64,000 nt of DNA from Beduinella massiliensis (GTDB lineage: Bacteria; Bacillota; Clostridia; Christensenellales; Aristaeellaceae), in NCBI RefSeq assembly GCF_900199405.1, contig NZ_LT963430.1, positions 3,607,894-3,671,893 on the forward strand, given 5' to 3'. Of the stretch, positions 46,355 through 55,114 are shown piece after piece; within the stretch, counting starts at the first letter, position 1; each line of letters starts with the position of its first letter. Position numbers and translations under genes: made by a program. Below the pieces are notes generated by a model that did no database searches, was not told the origin of the DNA, and saw nothing but the letters and a program-made list of their open reading frames with translations.

Positions 46355-47677
46355 TCAGTTCGCCTTGTTGTAATTGTGAATGAGCCTGTCGATGTCTTCA
46401 ACCGAGTACTTTATGCATTCCTCCGGCGTGATTTCACCCATCAGCATCTGCTCGATGTTCTGCTTATACGCATCGCGTCCTTCGACAAAGCTGCCGTAAA
46501 TCGCGCCGAAGCCCATGTTCTTGGAGAAATGCAGTTGATCGATCGCGGTCTGGAACTGCGGGTACTTCTCCATGTTCTCCTTTACGGAGTCGAGCTCGTA
46601 CGCCTTTGTCGTGATCGGATAATAGCCGGAACGGATGTGCCAGAATGCCTGCGTTTCCGGCGTCGTCATAAACCGCAGGAACTCGACGATTGCCTGCTCC
46701 ATTTCCTCTCCCTTGCCATTGTCGATCACGTACAGCGACGCGCCGCCCAGCGTAACGCCGCCATTGGGCAAATCCTTGTCGATCGGCGGGAAGAAGCAGG
46801 TGCCCAGTTCAAATTTATCGCCGATCGCATTCAGCCATCCACGCAGCGAGCCGGTAGAGGCCATGGTCATCGCGGCCATGCCGGACGTAAAGGCGGCGGT
46901 GATGTCCGAGTTTACAAAGCCCAGATCCGCCAGCGCGCCCGAATCCTTTAAATCCTTCCAGGCGGAAACGACCTGAAGCGGCACGTCGCTCTCTGCGAGC
47001 ACACAGTGCGTAGCGGGGCCGGAACGGCCGTTGTCCTGATCGACCGTGGCAATGCCCTGCTGCACCAGCGGCTGCTCGAAGAACCACGGATCGGACCAGA
47101 GCGCAAAGCCGTACGGCACGTTCGGGTCTGCCTTTTCGACCACCTTCAAGGCGATCTCCTTCAGCTCCTTCCAGTCGGCCGGGCCGTCCGGATAGCCCAT
47201 TTCCGTCAGAAGCGTCTTGTTATAATAGAGAATCGGGACGGAAGTGTTGAACGGCATCGAATTCAGTTTCCCATCCACCGTGTAATACGCAAGTATGTTT
47301 TCCTCGAGCGCGCTGACGTCCAGGTCGTATTTTTCGATGATATCCTGCATCGGCGTGATAAAGCCGCTGTCCGCCATAAACCGCGTGCCGCCTTCATAAA
47401 TCTGGATGATGTCGGGGCCCGCCTTCGTGCGCATGGCCGTCTTCAGCTTGTTGATTGACTCCTCGTAAGAGCCCTGATACTGCGGCTCGATGGTGATCTT
47501 GTCCTGAGAGGCGTTAAACTGCTCGGCCAGCATGTTGATGGTTTCGTTGTGCTCGCCGCCCATGGAATGCCAGAAGACGATGTTGGTCTTGCCTTCGTCT
47601 GCAGCCAGCGCTGTTGCCGACGCCAGGCTAAAAATCAGAACAAAGCTCATCAGAACGGACGCTATTTTCTTTATCAT
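46355..47677 (-). CDS. UgpB-like extracellular binding protein, importer C
   Basis: The 440-residue protein closely resembles UgpB, the glycerol-3-phosphate/glycerophosphodiester binding protein. Shared features include NIVFWHSMGGEHNET at the mature N-terminus, QGSYEESINKLKTAMRT, DIIQIYEGGTRFMADSG and TSGMAAMTMASTGSLRGW; the first tryptophan and the region around IYEGGT line the ligand site in UgpB. The signal peptide (residues 1-25, ending ATALA) has no cysteine, so it is not a lipoprotein. The ligand is therefore more likely a phosphorylated glycerol or sugar than a neutral oligosaccharide. It is the first gene of operon C. Confidence 0.88.
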   Translation of the reverse strand: MIKKIASVLMSFVLIFSLASATALAADEGKTNIVFWHSMGGEHNETINMLAEQFNASQDKITIEPQYQGSYEESINKLKTAMRTKAGPDIIQIYEGGTRFMADSGFITPMQDIIEKYDLDVSALEENILAYYTVDGKLNSMPFNTSVPILYYNKTLLTEMGYPDGPADWKELKEIALKVVEKADPNVPYGFALWSDPWFFEQPLVQQGIATVDQDNGRSGPATHCVLAESDVPLQVVSAWKDLKDSGALADLGFVNSDITAAFTSGMAAMTMASTGSLRGWLNAIGDKFELGTCFFPPIDKDLPNGGVTLGGASLYVIDNGKGEEMEQAIVEFLRFMTTPETQAFWHIRSGYYPITTKAYELDSVKENMEKYPQFQTAIDQLHFSKNMGFGAIYGSFVEGRDAYKQNIEQMLMGEITPEECIKYSVEDIDRLIHNYNKAN

Positions 47678-47703
47678 GATCCAGTCCTCCTTTTCGCTAT
47701 AAA

Positions 47704-47732
47704 AGAATACCTTTTTTGACAGACATCCAAAA
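47704..47732 (-). promoter_or_regulatory. Candidate promoter of importer C operon
   Basis: On the minus strand TTTTGG (47732-47727) and TATTCT (47709-47704) are 17 bp apart, about 27 bp upstream of the binding-protein start codon. Both boxes are imperfect. Confidence 0.4.
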
Positions 47733-47882
47733 GAAAAAACAACGTCTCAAAAGCTCCCCTTAAGGAACAATTTTCAACGTTGACAGGCCGTCACAAATTG
47801 TATGATTTCTCCATTAGGATACTGCGCGTCGTCCCTCCTTTCCAGAAATCCTCTGTTTACTTGCTTGCTTTATTCACATTAT

Positions 47883-47973
47883 ACTCAATTTTATGTCTTT
47901 TTCAAGCCATTTTTCTTCATTTTTACTCAATTTATTCCCATATTTCATCAAATCCCCCTCTTATTTTACTCAA
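47883..47973. promoter_or_regulatory. AT-rich spacer with three ACTCAA boxes: candidate DeoR operators
   Basis: The 373 bp between importer C and the DeoR gene are markedly AT-rich for this genome. Within them the box T(A/T)TACTCAA or TTTACTCAA occurs three times on the plus strand, with ACTCAA beginning at 47883, 47935 and 47968. DeoR regulators usually bind several similar sites in the shared regulatory region; their identity here is inferred from repetition alone. No gene was found in the spacer. Confidence 0.4.
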
Positions 47974-47989
47974 ACGATTCTCAACTCTC

Positions 47990-48017
47990 TTTACAAATTT
48001 ACATAATGTGCTATAAT
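47990..48017 (+). promoter_or_regulatory. Promoter of deoR-PHP operon
   Basis: TTTACA (47990-47995) and TATAAT (48012-48017) are 16 bp apart, and the -10 is extended by TG at 48009-48010. It lies 33 bp upstream of the start codon. Confidence 0.65.
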
Positions 48018-48050
48018 AAGGTCTACATTCAGCTCAGGAAGAGGACGTTT

Positions 48051-48815
48051 ATGCGCGCACTACGTATTGAGGAAGAGGAATTGTTTGTCCGTGAAAACGG
48101 TGTGGTGTCTCTCGAGGCGCTTTGTGAGCGGTTCCATGTTTCCCTGAACACCATACGCCGCGACATCGCCTGTATGGTGGAGCGCGGCAGCGTCGAAAAG
48201 GTGTTCGGCGGGGTTCGTCCCGCTTCTCATCGACTTACCCCCTTTCATATGCGCGACGCGCTCCTGTCCGCGGAAAAACAGCGCATCGGGCTTGCTGCCG
48301 CCGAACTCATTCACCCCGGCGACGTCGTCTACATCGGCCCGGGTTCGACGTCGTACCGCCTGCTCGATGGAATTTCCGCGCTTTCCGGCGTTACCGTCAT
48401 CACCAATAACCTGCGCGCGATGGAACATGCCTCAACGATGGCGAATGTAACGCTCATCGCCTTGCCCGGCCAGCTGTTTACCCGAAATATTTCGTTTAAC
48501 GACCCGGATCAGCCGTCCTTCTTCGATCGTTACAACGTGCGGATTGCCTTCATGTCCGTAGCCGGCATCTCGCTCAAACGAGGGGTTACCTATGATTCCA
48601 TCGCTGAATCCGATTTTTGCCGTCATGTGCTCACGCGTTGTTCTAAGCGCGTCCTGATGGCGGATCGAACCAAATTCGACGTGGTGGGGCTCACGACGAC
48701 AGCAGAGCTTTCCTCTTTCGACGTGCTGATAACCGACGCTGCGCCGTCGGAGGCCTACCTTGAGGAAATCTCACGTGCCGGCGTTCACCTTATCGTCGCC
48801 GGTCAACCCGAATAG
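48051..48815 (+). CDS. DeoR family transcriptional regulator
   Basis: This 254-residue regulator starts with a DeoR winged-helix domain (residues 5-55: FVRENGVVSLEALCERF, then VSLNTIRRDIACMVERGSVEKVFGG) and continues with the DeoR-C sensor domain (AAELIHPGDVVYIGPGSTSYRLLD, ITNNLRAMEH, FMSVAGISLKRGVTYDS, VLMADRTKFD). The sensor usually binds a phosphorylated sugar. The ATG at 48051 follows GGAAGAGG. It is divergent from operon C and cotranscribed with the PHP gene 10 bp downstream, so it probably regulates both units. Confidence 0.9.
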   Translation: MRALRIEEEELFVRENGVVSLEALCERFHVSLNTIRRDIACMVERGSVEKVFGGVRPASHRLTPFHMRDALLSAEKQRIGLAAAELIHPGDVVYIGPGSTSYRLLDGISALSGVTVITNNLRAMEHASTMANVTLIALPGQLFTRNISFNDPDQPSFFDRYNVRIAFMSVAGISLKRGVTYDSIAESDFCRHVLTRCSKRVLMADRTKFDVVGLTTTAELSSFDVLITDAAPSEAYLEEISRAGVHLIVAGQPE

Positions 48816-48825
48816 GAGCAATACG

Positions 48826-49494
48826 ATGAATGATCTCGTCAAACTCGAAACCCACCTGCACACCTGCGAGGTGAGCGCCTGCGGCAAGGTGCCCGCCCAA
48901 GAGATGATCCGCCTGTGCCTGGAGGCCGGATACCGTGCCGTCGTGGTCACGGACCATTTTCTGCCCGGCAAGTTTCAAAATGCCGCTGCACGGGACGCGT
49001 TCCTCACCGGCTACCGGCTGGCCGCCGAAGCCGGGGCCGCGCTGAATCTGACCGTGCTGCCGGGCATGGAGATTCGCTTCTCCTCCGGCGACGAGGATTT
49101 TCTCGTCTACGGCCTGACGGAAGACGCCATCCTCCATCTCCCGGACAGCGTCTGCGAGGACGGGCTTCCCGCCTTTCACGCGCTCTGCCGCGAAAACGGC
49201 TGGCTCGTCTATCAGGCGCACCCCTTCCGCCCCAAGCTTCGCGTCATGCCCGCCTGCGATCTGGACGGCATCGAGACGCGCAACTGCAACCCGCGCCACG
49301 ACAGCCACAACGACCTCGCCCAGGCTTATGCGGATCACTACGGGCTGCTCACGCTCTGCGGGTCGGACGCTCACCAGCTGGGCGACACGGGCGCGGGCGG
49401 CATCTACGTGCCCGGCGGCGTGCTGACCCCCCATGGGCTCGTGGACTACCTGCGCCGAACCCCGCACCCCGCCTTTGTTGACACACAGGACTGA
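48826..49494 (+). CDS. PHP-domain phosphoesterase
   Basis: The 222-residue protein consists of one PHP domain (named after polymerase and histidinol phosphatase). The metal motifs are visible: the start ETHLHTCEVSACG with its H-X-H, VTDHF, PGMEIRFSS, the QAHPFRP histidine, and late CGSDAHQLGD. These supply a trinuclear metal site for hydrolysing phosphate esters. PHP enzymes of the PhnPP type act on phosphoribosyl cyclic phosphate, which would fit beside a PhnP-like enzyme; family membership alone cannot prove it. TAGGAG lies eight bases before the ATG. It is cotranscribed with deoR and ends at a terminator. Confidence 0.85.
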   Translation: MNDLVKLETHLHTCEVSACGKVPAQEMIRLCLEAGYRAVVVTDHFLPGKFQNAAARDAFLTGYRLAAEAGAALNLTVLPGMEIRFSSGDEDFLVYGLTEDAILHLPDSVCEDGLPAFHALCRENGWLVYQAHPFRPKLRVMPACDLDGIETRNCNPRHDSHNDLAQAYADHYGLLTLCGSDAHQLGDTGAGGIYVPGGVLTPHGLVDYLRRTPHPAFVDTQD

Positions 49495-49525
49495 TGGCAG
49501 CCGCAAGGCCCTTTTAACGCATGAG

Positions 49526-49570
49526 GACGGCCCCACCCTCCGCGCACGCGGAGGAGGGGGCCGTCTTCTA
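49526..49570. terminator. Terminator between PHP and GH127 genes
   Basis: An 18-bp stem (GACGGCCCC plus CCTCCGC arm paired with GCGGAGG plus GGGGCCGTC) with a short loop is followed by TTCT on the plus strand. It serves two convergent genes. Confidence 0.8.
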
Positions 49571-49575
49571 TATGT

Positions 49576-51414
49576 TTACTTTTCCGCCATGGGCATCTCC
49601 GTCATGCGGAGGTTCGTGCAGCCGTAGGGAATCATGCGCACGCGCTGCGCAGGGCCCGTGGGCCTGCGGCTTCGGGGCGCGGGCAGGCAGACGCCGTATG
49701 CCTCCGGCCAGTCCACCGGCGCGAGGCTTGCCGTGACCTCGACGGGCGCGTCTTTGCCGTCAAAGGGGTAGGCGCCGATCTCCCGCTCCGCCACGTCGAA
49801 ATGCGCGTCCGTGAACGCGTAGTTCCACGCGGACTGCGGCGTGATCTCGTAGTCGCAGTACGGGTACTTGCGCTCTACGCCCTTGTCCTCGTACTCGCGG
49901 CGTTCCCATTGCTCCTCGATCGCCACCGAGTACAGCAGCGGCCCGCGCCACAGGCAGCGCATGTCCCCGGGGCGCTCCGTCAGCTCGCACGCAAACGCGA
50001 ACGACACGTCGATCTGCTGCTCGCCCTCCCACGTGCGGCAAACGGGGAAAAACTCGCCGGGCGTCACCGCCTCGCCGTTTACCAGCGCGCTCTTCGCGGC
50101 CGCTGGAATGCGGATGTAGAGCGTAAACGCGGCGGGCCTGTCCGTCGTTACCGTGTAGCGCGCCGCGCCCTTGAAGGGATAATCCGTCTTGAGCGCGACG
50201 GTGACCTGCGCCTCCCCCTGCGCAAAGCGCACTTCGGAGGGGACGATCAGACAGGAAGCCACGCCGTCCTGCGCGCGCATGAACGCGGACATCGCGAGCT
50301 TGGGCCAGCCCTGGTTGAAGTTCGCCGTGCAGCAGCCGAAGTTCGGCTCCAGCCCAAATAGATGCGACTCCGGGCCGTTCGTGCCGAAGACCACGTGCTC
50401 CTCCGGCAGGCGCTGGCAGCGAATCTGGTTCGTCTGCTGGTCGTACTGGTGCGTCCACATGTCCGCGCTCGTCGTCGCGGGCAGGGCGTTGAACGCCAGG
50501 CGCTCCGCCTCGTCCGCCCAGTGCGGGTTGCCGCTCACGGCGAGCATCTGTTCAAAGGAATACATCGCCTCGACCACGCTGCAAAGCTCCGAGCCCTGCA
50601 CGGGGCTCGTGCCCGCCACGCACTCGTCGCCGGTGAAGTGGCCCACCGCCATGCCGTGGTACTTCTTGAGCAGTTCATGCGCCTTGAGGGCGAAGGCGTC
50701 CGGGTCGCCGCCCGTCAGGCGGGACATCAGCGCTTCCTGCTTGAGGCACATCGCCATGTTGACCACGTGCGTGTCGAACGTCCAGACGCGCTGCGGCGTC
50801 GTGTCGCGGTAGGGCTCAAACACCTTCGTGTAATCCATGCCCTGTGTGCGCAGGCGATAGCACAGATCGACCAGCCACTCCTCCCCCGTACGCTCGTAGA
50901 GCCAGAAGATCGGGATCAGGCACTCGTACCAGCGCGCAGAGCCCCAGCCGAAGAGCGTATGGTGGTGCAGGTGCGTCTTGAGGCATTTGAGCGCGCGCGC
51001 CATCGCATCCGGGATGCGCTCGTCCCCGCTCAAATCCGCGTAAAGGGCCAGCACCTTGAGAATCAGCATGAACGCCCACACGTCGTAAGCGTCCCGCTCC
51101 TCCGGCGCGCAGGGGCAGATCCAGCCGTCCTCCTCCTGACGCGCGAGGATGCCGTCGATGTATCGCTTCGCCCGCGCCTTCAGGTCGTCGTCGTCCAGCA
51201 GGTAAGCGAGGGGCACAAAGCCGTCCAGCCAGTAGGGCACGCGCTCCCAGCCGTCGCGGTCGCCGCCGATCCACCTGCTGTCCCGGATGTCCGGCCACAC
51301 CTTGTCCAGATGGCCGCTCAGGCCGTCCGCCTGAATGCGAAGCTGGCGCAGCAGCCAACCCTGGGGCCTGATCTCCCCGTGGGTAAAGGGGGTAAACGTC
51401 GTCTTGTTGAGCAT
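49576..51414 (-). CDS. GH127-family beta-L-arabinofuranosidase-like hydrolase
   Basis: The 612-residue protein is a DUF1680/GH127-type enzyme: an alpha/alpha barrel followed by beta domains. Family landmarks are PFTHGEIRPQGWLLRQL at the start, YWLDGFVPLAYLLDDDDL, WYECLIPIFWLYERTGEE, the region GSELCSVVEAMYSFEQML with the acidic residues, and EPNFGCCTANFNQGWPKL, where the cysteines belong to the zinc-thiolate active site. It would remove terminal L-arabinofuranose or a related pentose from plant glycans. It has no signal peptide. Start choice is uncertain: ATG 51414 has AAAGGA 15 bases upstream, and an ATG at 51441 lacks a ribosome site. It lies 150 bp downstream of the YesM-like kinase gene. 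Confidence 0.82.
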   Translation of the reverse strand: MLNKTTFTPFTHGEIRPQGWLLRQLRIQADGLSGHLDKVWPDIRDSRWIGGDRDGWERVPYWLDGFVPLAYLLDDDDLKARAKRYIDGILARQEEDGWICPCAPEERDAYDVWAFMLILKVLALYADLSGDERIPDAMARALKCLKTHLHHHTLFGWGSARWYECLIPIFWLYERTGEEWLVDLCYRLRTQGMDYTKVFEPYRDTTPQRVWTFDTHVVNMAMCLKQEALMSRLTGGDPDAFALKAHELLKKYHGMAVGHFTGDECVAGTSPVQGSELCSVVEAMYSFEQMLAVSGNPHWADEAERLAFNALPATTSADMWTHQYDQQTNQIRCQRLPEEHVVFGTNGPESHLFGLEPNFGCCTANFNQGWPKLAMSAFMRAQDGVASCLIVPSEVRFAQGEAQVTVALKTDYPFKGAARYTVTTDRPAAFTLYIRIPAAAKSALVNGEAVTPGEFFPVCRTWEGEQQIDVSFAFACELTERPGDMRCLWRGPLLYSVAIEEQWERREYEDKGVERKYPYCDYEITPQSAWNYAFTDAHFDVAEREIGAYPFDGKDAPVEVTASLAPVDWPEAYGVCLPAPRSRRPTGPAQRVRMIPYGCTNLRMTEMPMAEK

Positions 51415-51564
51415 GAGGGGATGGTCACGTCCTTTCTCCATTCGCGTCTGCCGCGCCGTCTCGCCCGCGGCTATCTGTTTGCAGACATTGTAGCACAGCG
51501 GCGGCGGAGCGTCGTGTGTCAAACGGATCATAAATGCGACGATTGTATTGTGCACATCGCCGGT

Positions 51565-53337
51565 TTACGGGCTGCGATAATCCGTGCGCTCCTCCTGATA
51601 CGGCACCAGCGGCAGCCGCAGCGTCACGCGCGTGCCGTTCCCCGTGCGTTCGATCGTAAGGCGCGCGCGCTTTCCAAAGAGATGGCGGCAGCGCTCGAAC
51701 ACGTTATGCAGCCCCACCTTTTTGAGCGCGGCGAACGATCCGTCGGCAAACTGCCGGTTGAGCTCCCGGCAGGTCTCCGCTTCGATGCCCACGCCGTTGT
51801 CCTCCACCGAGAGCCGCCAGGTTTCACCGTCCGCGCGCGCGGTCACGGCGATGGTATTGCCCTCGTCCGAGATCTCGTCGAAGGCGTGAATCAGCGCGTT
51901 TTCGACGAGGGGCTGAAGCGCGAAGTGCGGAAGCGCCGCGCTCAGCAGCGCGTCTGGAACGTCCACACGGTACTGAAAGCACAGATCCAGCCGATAGCGC
52001 TGGAGCTGAATGTAGTTGTCCACGTATTTGAGCTCGCGGGATAGCGGGATTACGTCCTGTGTGTTGCCCAGGCTCTCGCGCAGCAGGGCGATCAGGCTCG
52101 TCACCGAAATCTGAATCTCGTCCGTCTGGTTCTGCGCGGCCATGCACTTGATGCCGTTGAGCGTGTTGTAAAGGAAGTGCGGCGAAATCTGCGCGCGCAG
52201 CGCGACGATCTCCGCCTGCTTGGTGTTCTCCGCCTCCTGCGCCACCTTCTTGAGCAGCGTGTCCACCCGGCCCATGAGCGCGTTAAAGGAGCGGACGAGC
52301 AGCGCGATTTCCCGCGGGTTGTTCCGATCCTCCAGCGCGCGGATACCCGCCTCGTTCATGCGGGAGATCTCGCGCGTCAACCGGCGGATGGGCGAATAGA
52401 CGTAGGCGGAGCAGCCGATGGCCACGGCGAAGGCCACCAGGGCGCAGCCGAACGCGAAGGGCGTGATCATCCCGGCGATGCTGTAGCCGCTCGCGAGGAA
52501 GTAGGCGTACGGGATCGCGTAATAAACCGTCCATTCGGGATTGTTCACGGTACGCTGGCAGGTGACGACGTACTTTTCGCCCTCCAGCGGCGCGAAATAA
52601 GAGGCGGGGCCCGCCTCCGGCGCGGGCTGAACGAATGCGGAATCGCCGAGCGTCGTGCCGATCCGCTCCGCGTCCGAGTGAAAGAGCACCTGCCCGTCCC
52701 CATCCAACACGAAAAGCTGCTCGCCCGCTGTGAGCTCCGCCGGCATCAGGGTACGGAACAGGCTGTCCCCCCTGAGGCTGAGCAGGCACGCGCCCAGGCA
52801 TTCCGAAAGCGGCAGATCCGTAAACGCGACGCAGACCGACAGGTTCATCTCCTCGTCCGCGAAGAGTAGGGGCGTACCCGGATTGTCCATGGCGCTCTGA
52901 ATCGCGCCCGGGGCCGCCTTGTCCGTGCCCGAATGGATGACCGAATCGCTCCGGTTGAGCGCCACGAGGCTGATGCCGTCCAGCAGGTCCTCCGACGAAG
53001 CCAGGTGCGCGTCGATGTATCGCTGCAAATCGGCGTAGGTCGTGAGGATCTGCCTGCGCCGAAAGCTCGTGCAGTCCGAGAAGAGCACCTCGTCGCGCAC
53101 GTACTTGAACAGGATGCGCAGCGACGTGTTCGACACGATGTCCAGCGACGTGCTCGACAGCCGCGCCACCTTCTGTTCGTAGCTGTCCATCTGGCTGTCG
53201 AAGAGCGCGGAGCTCGTTTGAAGGGCCGTTTCCGTCGCGTTTCGCCCGATCGTGCCGTAGGCGATGCCCGCGAAGCAGAGCACCGGCAGGATCGAAAGGG
53301 CGAGCATCAGCGCCGTCAGCTTGACCTTAAGGCTCAT
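51565..53337 (-). CDS. YesM-type sensor histidine kinase
   Basis: The 590-residue kinase has an N-terminal membrane segment (residues 8-30), an extracellular dCache-like sensor region, a second membrane segment near 284-316, a HAMP linker (YSPIRRLTREISRM) and a His_kinase domain with the phospho-acceptor His387 in ISPHFLYNTLN, the YesM signature. The ATPase domain shows PLVENALIHAFDE and VEDNGVGIE. Its substrate-like signal is probably an extracellular sugar. The ATG overlaps the end of the regulator gene by 11 bases. It forms a pair with the response regulator next to it and likely controls importer D, which is divergent. Confidence 0.93.
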   Translation of the reverse strand: MSLKVKLTALMLALSILPVLCFAGIAYGTIGRNATETALQTSSALFDSQMDSYEQKVARLSSTSLDIVSNTSLRILFKYVRDEVLFSDCTSFRRRQILTTYADLQRYIDAHLASSEDLLDGISLVALNRSDSVIHSGTDKAAPGAIQSAMDNPGTPLLFADEEMNLSVCVAFTDLPLSECLGACLLSLRGDSLFRTLMPAELTAGEQLFVLDGDGQVLFHSDAERIGTTLGDSAFVQPAPEAGPASYFAPLEGEKYVVTCQRTVNNPEWTVYYAIPYAYFLASGYSIAGMITPFAFGCALVAFAVAIGCSAYVYSPIRRLTREISRMNEAGIRALEDRNNPREIALLVRSFNALMGRVDTLLKKVAQEAENTKQAEIVALRAQISPHFLYNTLNGIKCMAAQNQTDEIQISVTSLIALLRESLGNTQDVIPLSRELKYVDNYIQLQRYRLDLCFQYRVDVPDALLSAALPHFALQPLVENALIHAFDEISDEGNTIAVTARADGETWRLSVEDNGVGIEAETCRELNRQFADGSFAALKKVGLHNVFERCRHLFGKRARLTIERTGNGTRVTLRLPLVPYQEERTDYRSP

Positions 53338-54898
53338 CTTTCCCTCCAGCCGCTTCGCGAACCCACTCGTCGACGTTCATGTGCATGTGCTGAAAAAAGA
53401 GCTTGCGGAAGTAGCGCACGTCGCTGAACCCCACGGCGCCCGCGACCACGCGCAGCTGCGCCCTGGGCCGCCTGAGCAGCACGCAGGCCTGCTCGATCCG
53501 CTTGCCGGTCATGAAGCTATTGTAGCTCTGCCCCGTCGCCTGCCTGAACAGGCGGCAAAAGTGTGCCCGGCTAAAGCCGATGCGCCGCGCCGCCTCGTCA
53601 AGCGACACGGGCTTCGAAAGGTCGGAGAGCAGGCTTTCGATGAGCTCCTCTACCGCGCTCTCCCCCTCCGTCACGAGCGCAGGCGGCCTCATCGGCAGGC
53701 TTCGGACCGTCTCCAGCAGGAGCCGCTCGTAACTGTCCAGCCGCTGCATCGCGAGGTGGGACGCCTGCTCTTCTTCAGGAGGCAGAACCGCCTGCACCTC
53801 CCACCAGAACCGGCCCAGCAGCTTGCGCGCCGCGTGCGGATCGGGGCGCTTTTTGCGCAGCATCTCTGCGGTTTGCCCGACGATCGAAAGCGCGTCCTCC
53901 CGCCGCCCTTCCAGCAAGGCGCTGGCGAACGCCGCGTGCAGCTCGCAGGCCTGCAATATCCCTCCTGTTTGGGAAGTAGGCCCGGCCCAGGCGCTCGCCC
54001 GCATGTAAAAGATCTGGCCGACGGCCGCGTCCAGACGGGCCGTCAGCGCGCCGTCCCAGCTTTCCAGCGGTTCCAGCGCCGCCGCGCAGATGCAGGCCGC
54101 TCCGCCAGGCTCCTGAAAAAAGCACTCCACCCGTTCGCGCAGCGTCGTCTCAAGGGCGCAGGGATTGACGAACTGCGCGCAGGCCACGACGCCCATCCGC
54201 AGCTTTTCCTTGCCGGGCTTGCGCGGCAGCACGAAGGGGTGAAGCTCGCTTCGGCCGTCCGATTCAAAGAGGCCCGTGAAGGCCGCGGCGGCCAGACGTC
54301 TCCACTCCCCGGGTGCGTCCTCGCGCGGCAGGCAGTCCAGGCGCACGATCCGCGCGGGCTGCCGCAGCCGCTCCATAAACGCCGGCGCCGTGCACGACTC
54401 GACGCACTGCGCGATCTCGCCGCCCAGGCGAAGGCTTTCCTCGTAAAGCGTGTCCTTGCGCATCCCCTCCAGGTACTCCCGCTCCCGCCAGTAGGCTTCC
54501 AGGGCTTCCCGGGCTCTTTCGATCAGCTCCCTCAGCGTCGGCTCGTCGATCTGATACTTGAGCGTATAATCCACAATGCCGTGCTGAAACGATTGCTTTA
54601 CGTAGTCAAAGTCGTCATAATTGCTCAGCACGATGAATTGCAGGTCCGGCCATCGCCCGCGCGCGGCCTCGATCAGGGCCAGCCCGTCCATGCGCGGCAT
54701 GCGCATGTCGGTCAGGACGATGCCCGCCTGCGAGGCTTCCAGCTTCTGCATCGCCATCCTGCCGTCGTACGCCTCCAGAAGCTCCGCGCCGCCTCCCAGG
54801 ATCCGCTGCAGCATGTGGGTGATGTCGCCTCGGATCAGCTTATCGTCGTCTACCACCAGTATCTGCCCACCGCTTCTCTTCGCTCGTAAATCCGTCAT
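53327..54898 (-). CDS. YesN-type response regulator with AraC domain
   Basis: The 523-residue protein has a receiver domain (residues 12-130: ILVVDDDKLIR, phospho-acceptor Asp64 in VLTDMRMPRMDG, switch residues LSNYDDFDYVKQ), a long variable middle region of about 290 residues and a C-terminal AraC domain (LDEAARRIGFSRAHFCRLFRQ and VVAGAVGFSDVRYFRKLFFQH). The lysine expected before the receiver end is present in YTLKYQIDEPT. The ATG at 54898 follows GGAGGACGG; the open frame upstream lacks a ribosome site. It heads an operon with the kinase and perhaps the GH127 gene, and is divergent from importer D. Confidence 0.93.
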   Translation of the reverse strand: MTDLRAKRSGGQILVVDDDKLIRGDITHMLQRILGGGAELLEAYDGRMAMQKLEASQAGIVLTDMRMPRMDGLALIEAARGRWPDLQFIVLSNYDDFDYVKQSFQHGIVDYTLKYQIDEPTLRELIERAREALEAYWREREYLEGMRKDTLYEESLRLGGEIAQCVESCTAPAFMERLRQPARIVRLDCLPREDAPGEWRRLAAAAFTGLFESDGRSELHPFVLPRKPGKEKLRMGVVACAQFVNPCALETTLRERVECFFQEPGGAACICAAALEPLESWDGALTARLDAAVGQIFYMRASAWAGPTSQTGGILQACELHAAFASALLEGRREDALSIVGQTAEMLRKKRPDPHAARKLLGRFWWEVQAVLPPEEEQASHLAMQRLDSYERLLLETVRSLPMRPPALVTEGESAVEELIESLLSDLSKPVSLDEAARRIGFSRAHFCRLFRQATGQSYNSFMTGKRIEQACVLLRRPRAQLRVVAGAVGFSDVRYFRKLFFQHMHMNVDEWVREAAGGKDEP

Positions 54899-54968
54899 GG
54901 CGCCGTCCTCCGTCCGCTGCGTGCGCGCACATCCTTTTTTCGCGTGTCGTCCCATGTTTTCTTCCGTG

Positions 54969-54977
54969 ATTATAGCA
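54969..54977 (-). promoter_or_regulatory. Extended -10 promoter of the two-component operon
   Basis: On the minus strand TGCTATAAT forms an extended -10 about 70 bp upstream of the regulator start. A weak TTGATG -35-like box lies 19 bp upstream. Confidence 0.55.
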
Positions 54978-55070
54978 TAATCGCTTAAAAACCATCAACG
55001 TCCCGCGGCGCGCATGATAATATCGTCTCTTTTTTGATTCGTTTTTTCAGCACCTAGCACAGTTTTCTCA

Positions 55071-55079
55071 TGCTATGAT
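55071..55079 (+). promoter_or_regulatory. Extended -10 promoter of importer D
   Basis: TGCTATGAT is an extended -10 element 36 bp upstream of the first permease gene. The -35 region is weak, as expected when an activator (here the YesN-type regulator) is required. Confidence 0.5.
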
Positions 55080-55114
55080 AATTCCACGAAAACACACGGC
55101 AGGAGGGGTTAACC

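Noticed and set aside
53264-54889. 541-codon open frame opposite the YesN-type regulator
   Set aside because: Antisense shadow; the minus-strand gene has complete receiver and AraC domains.
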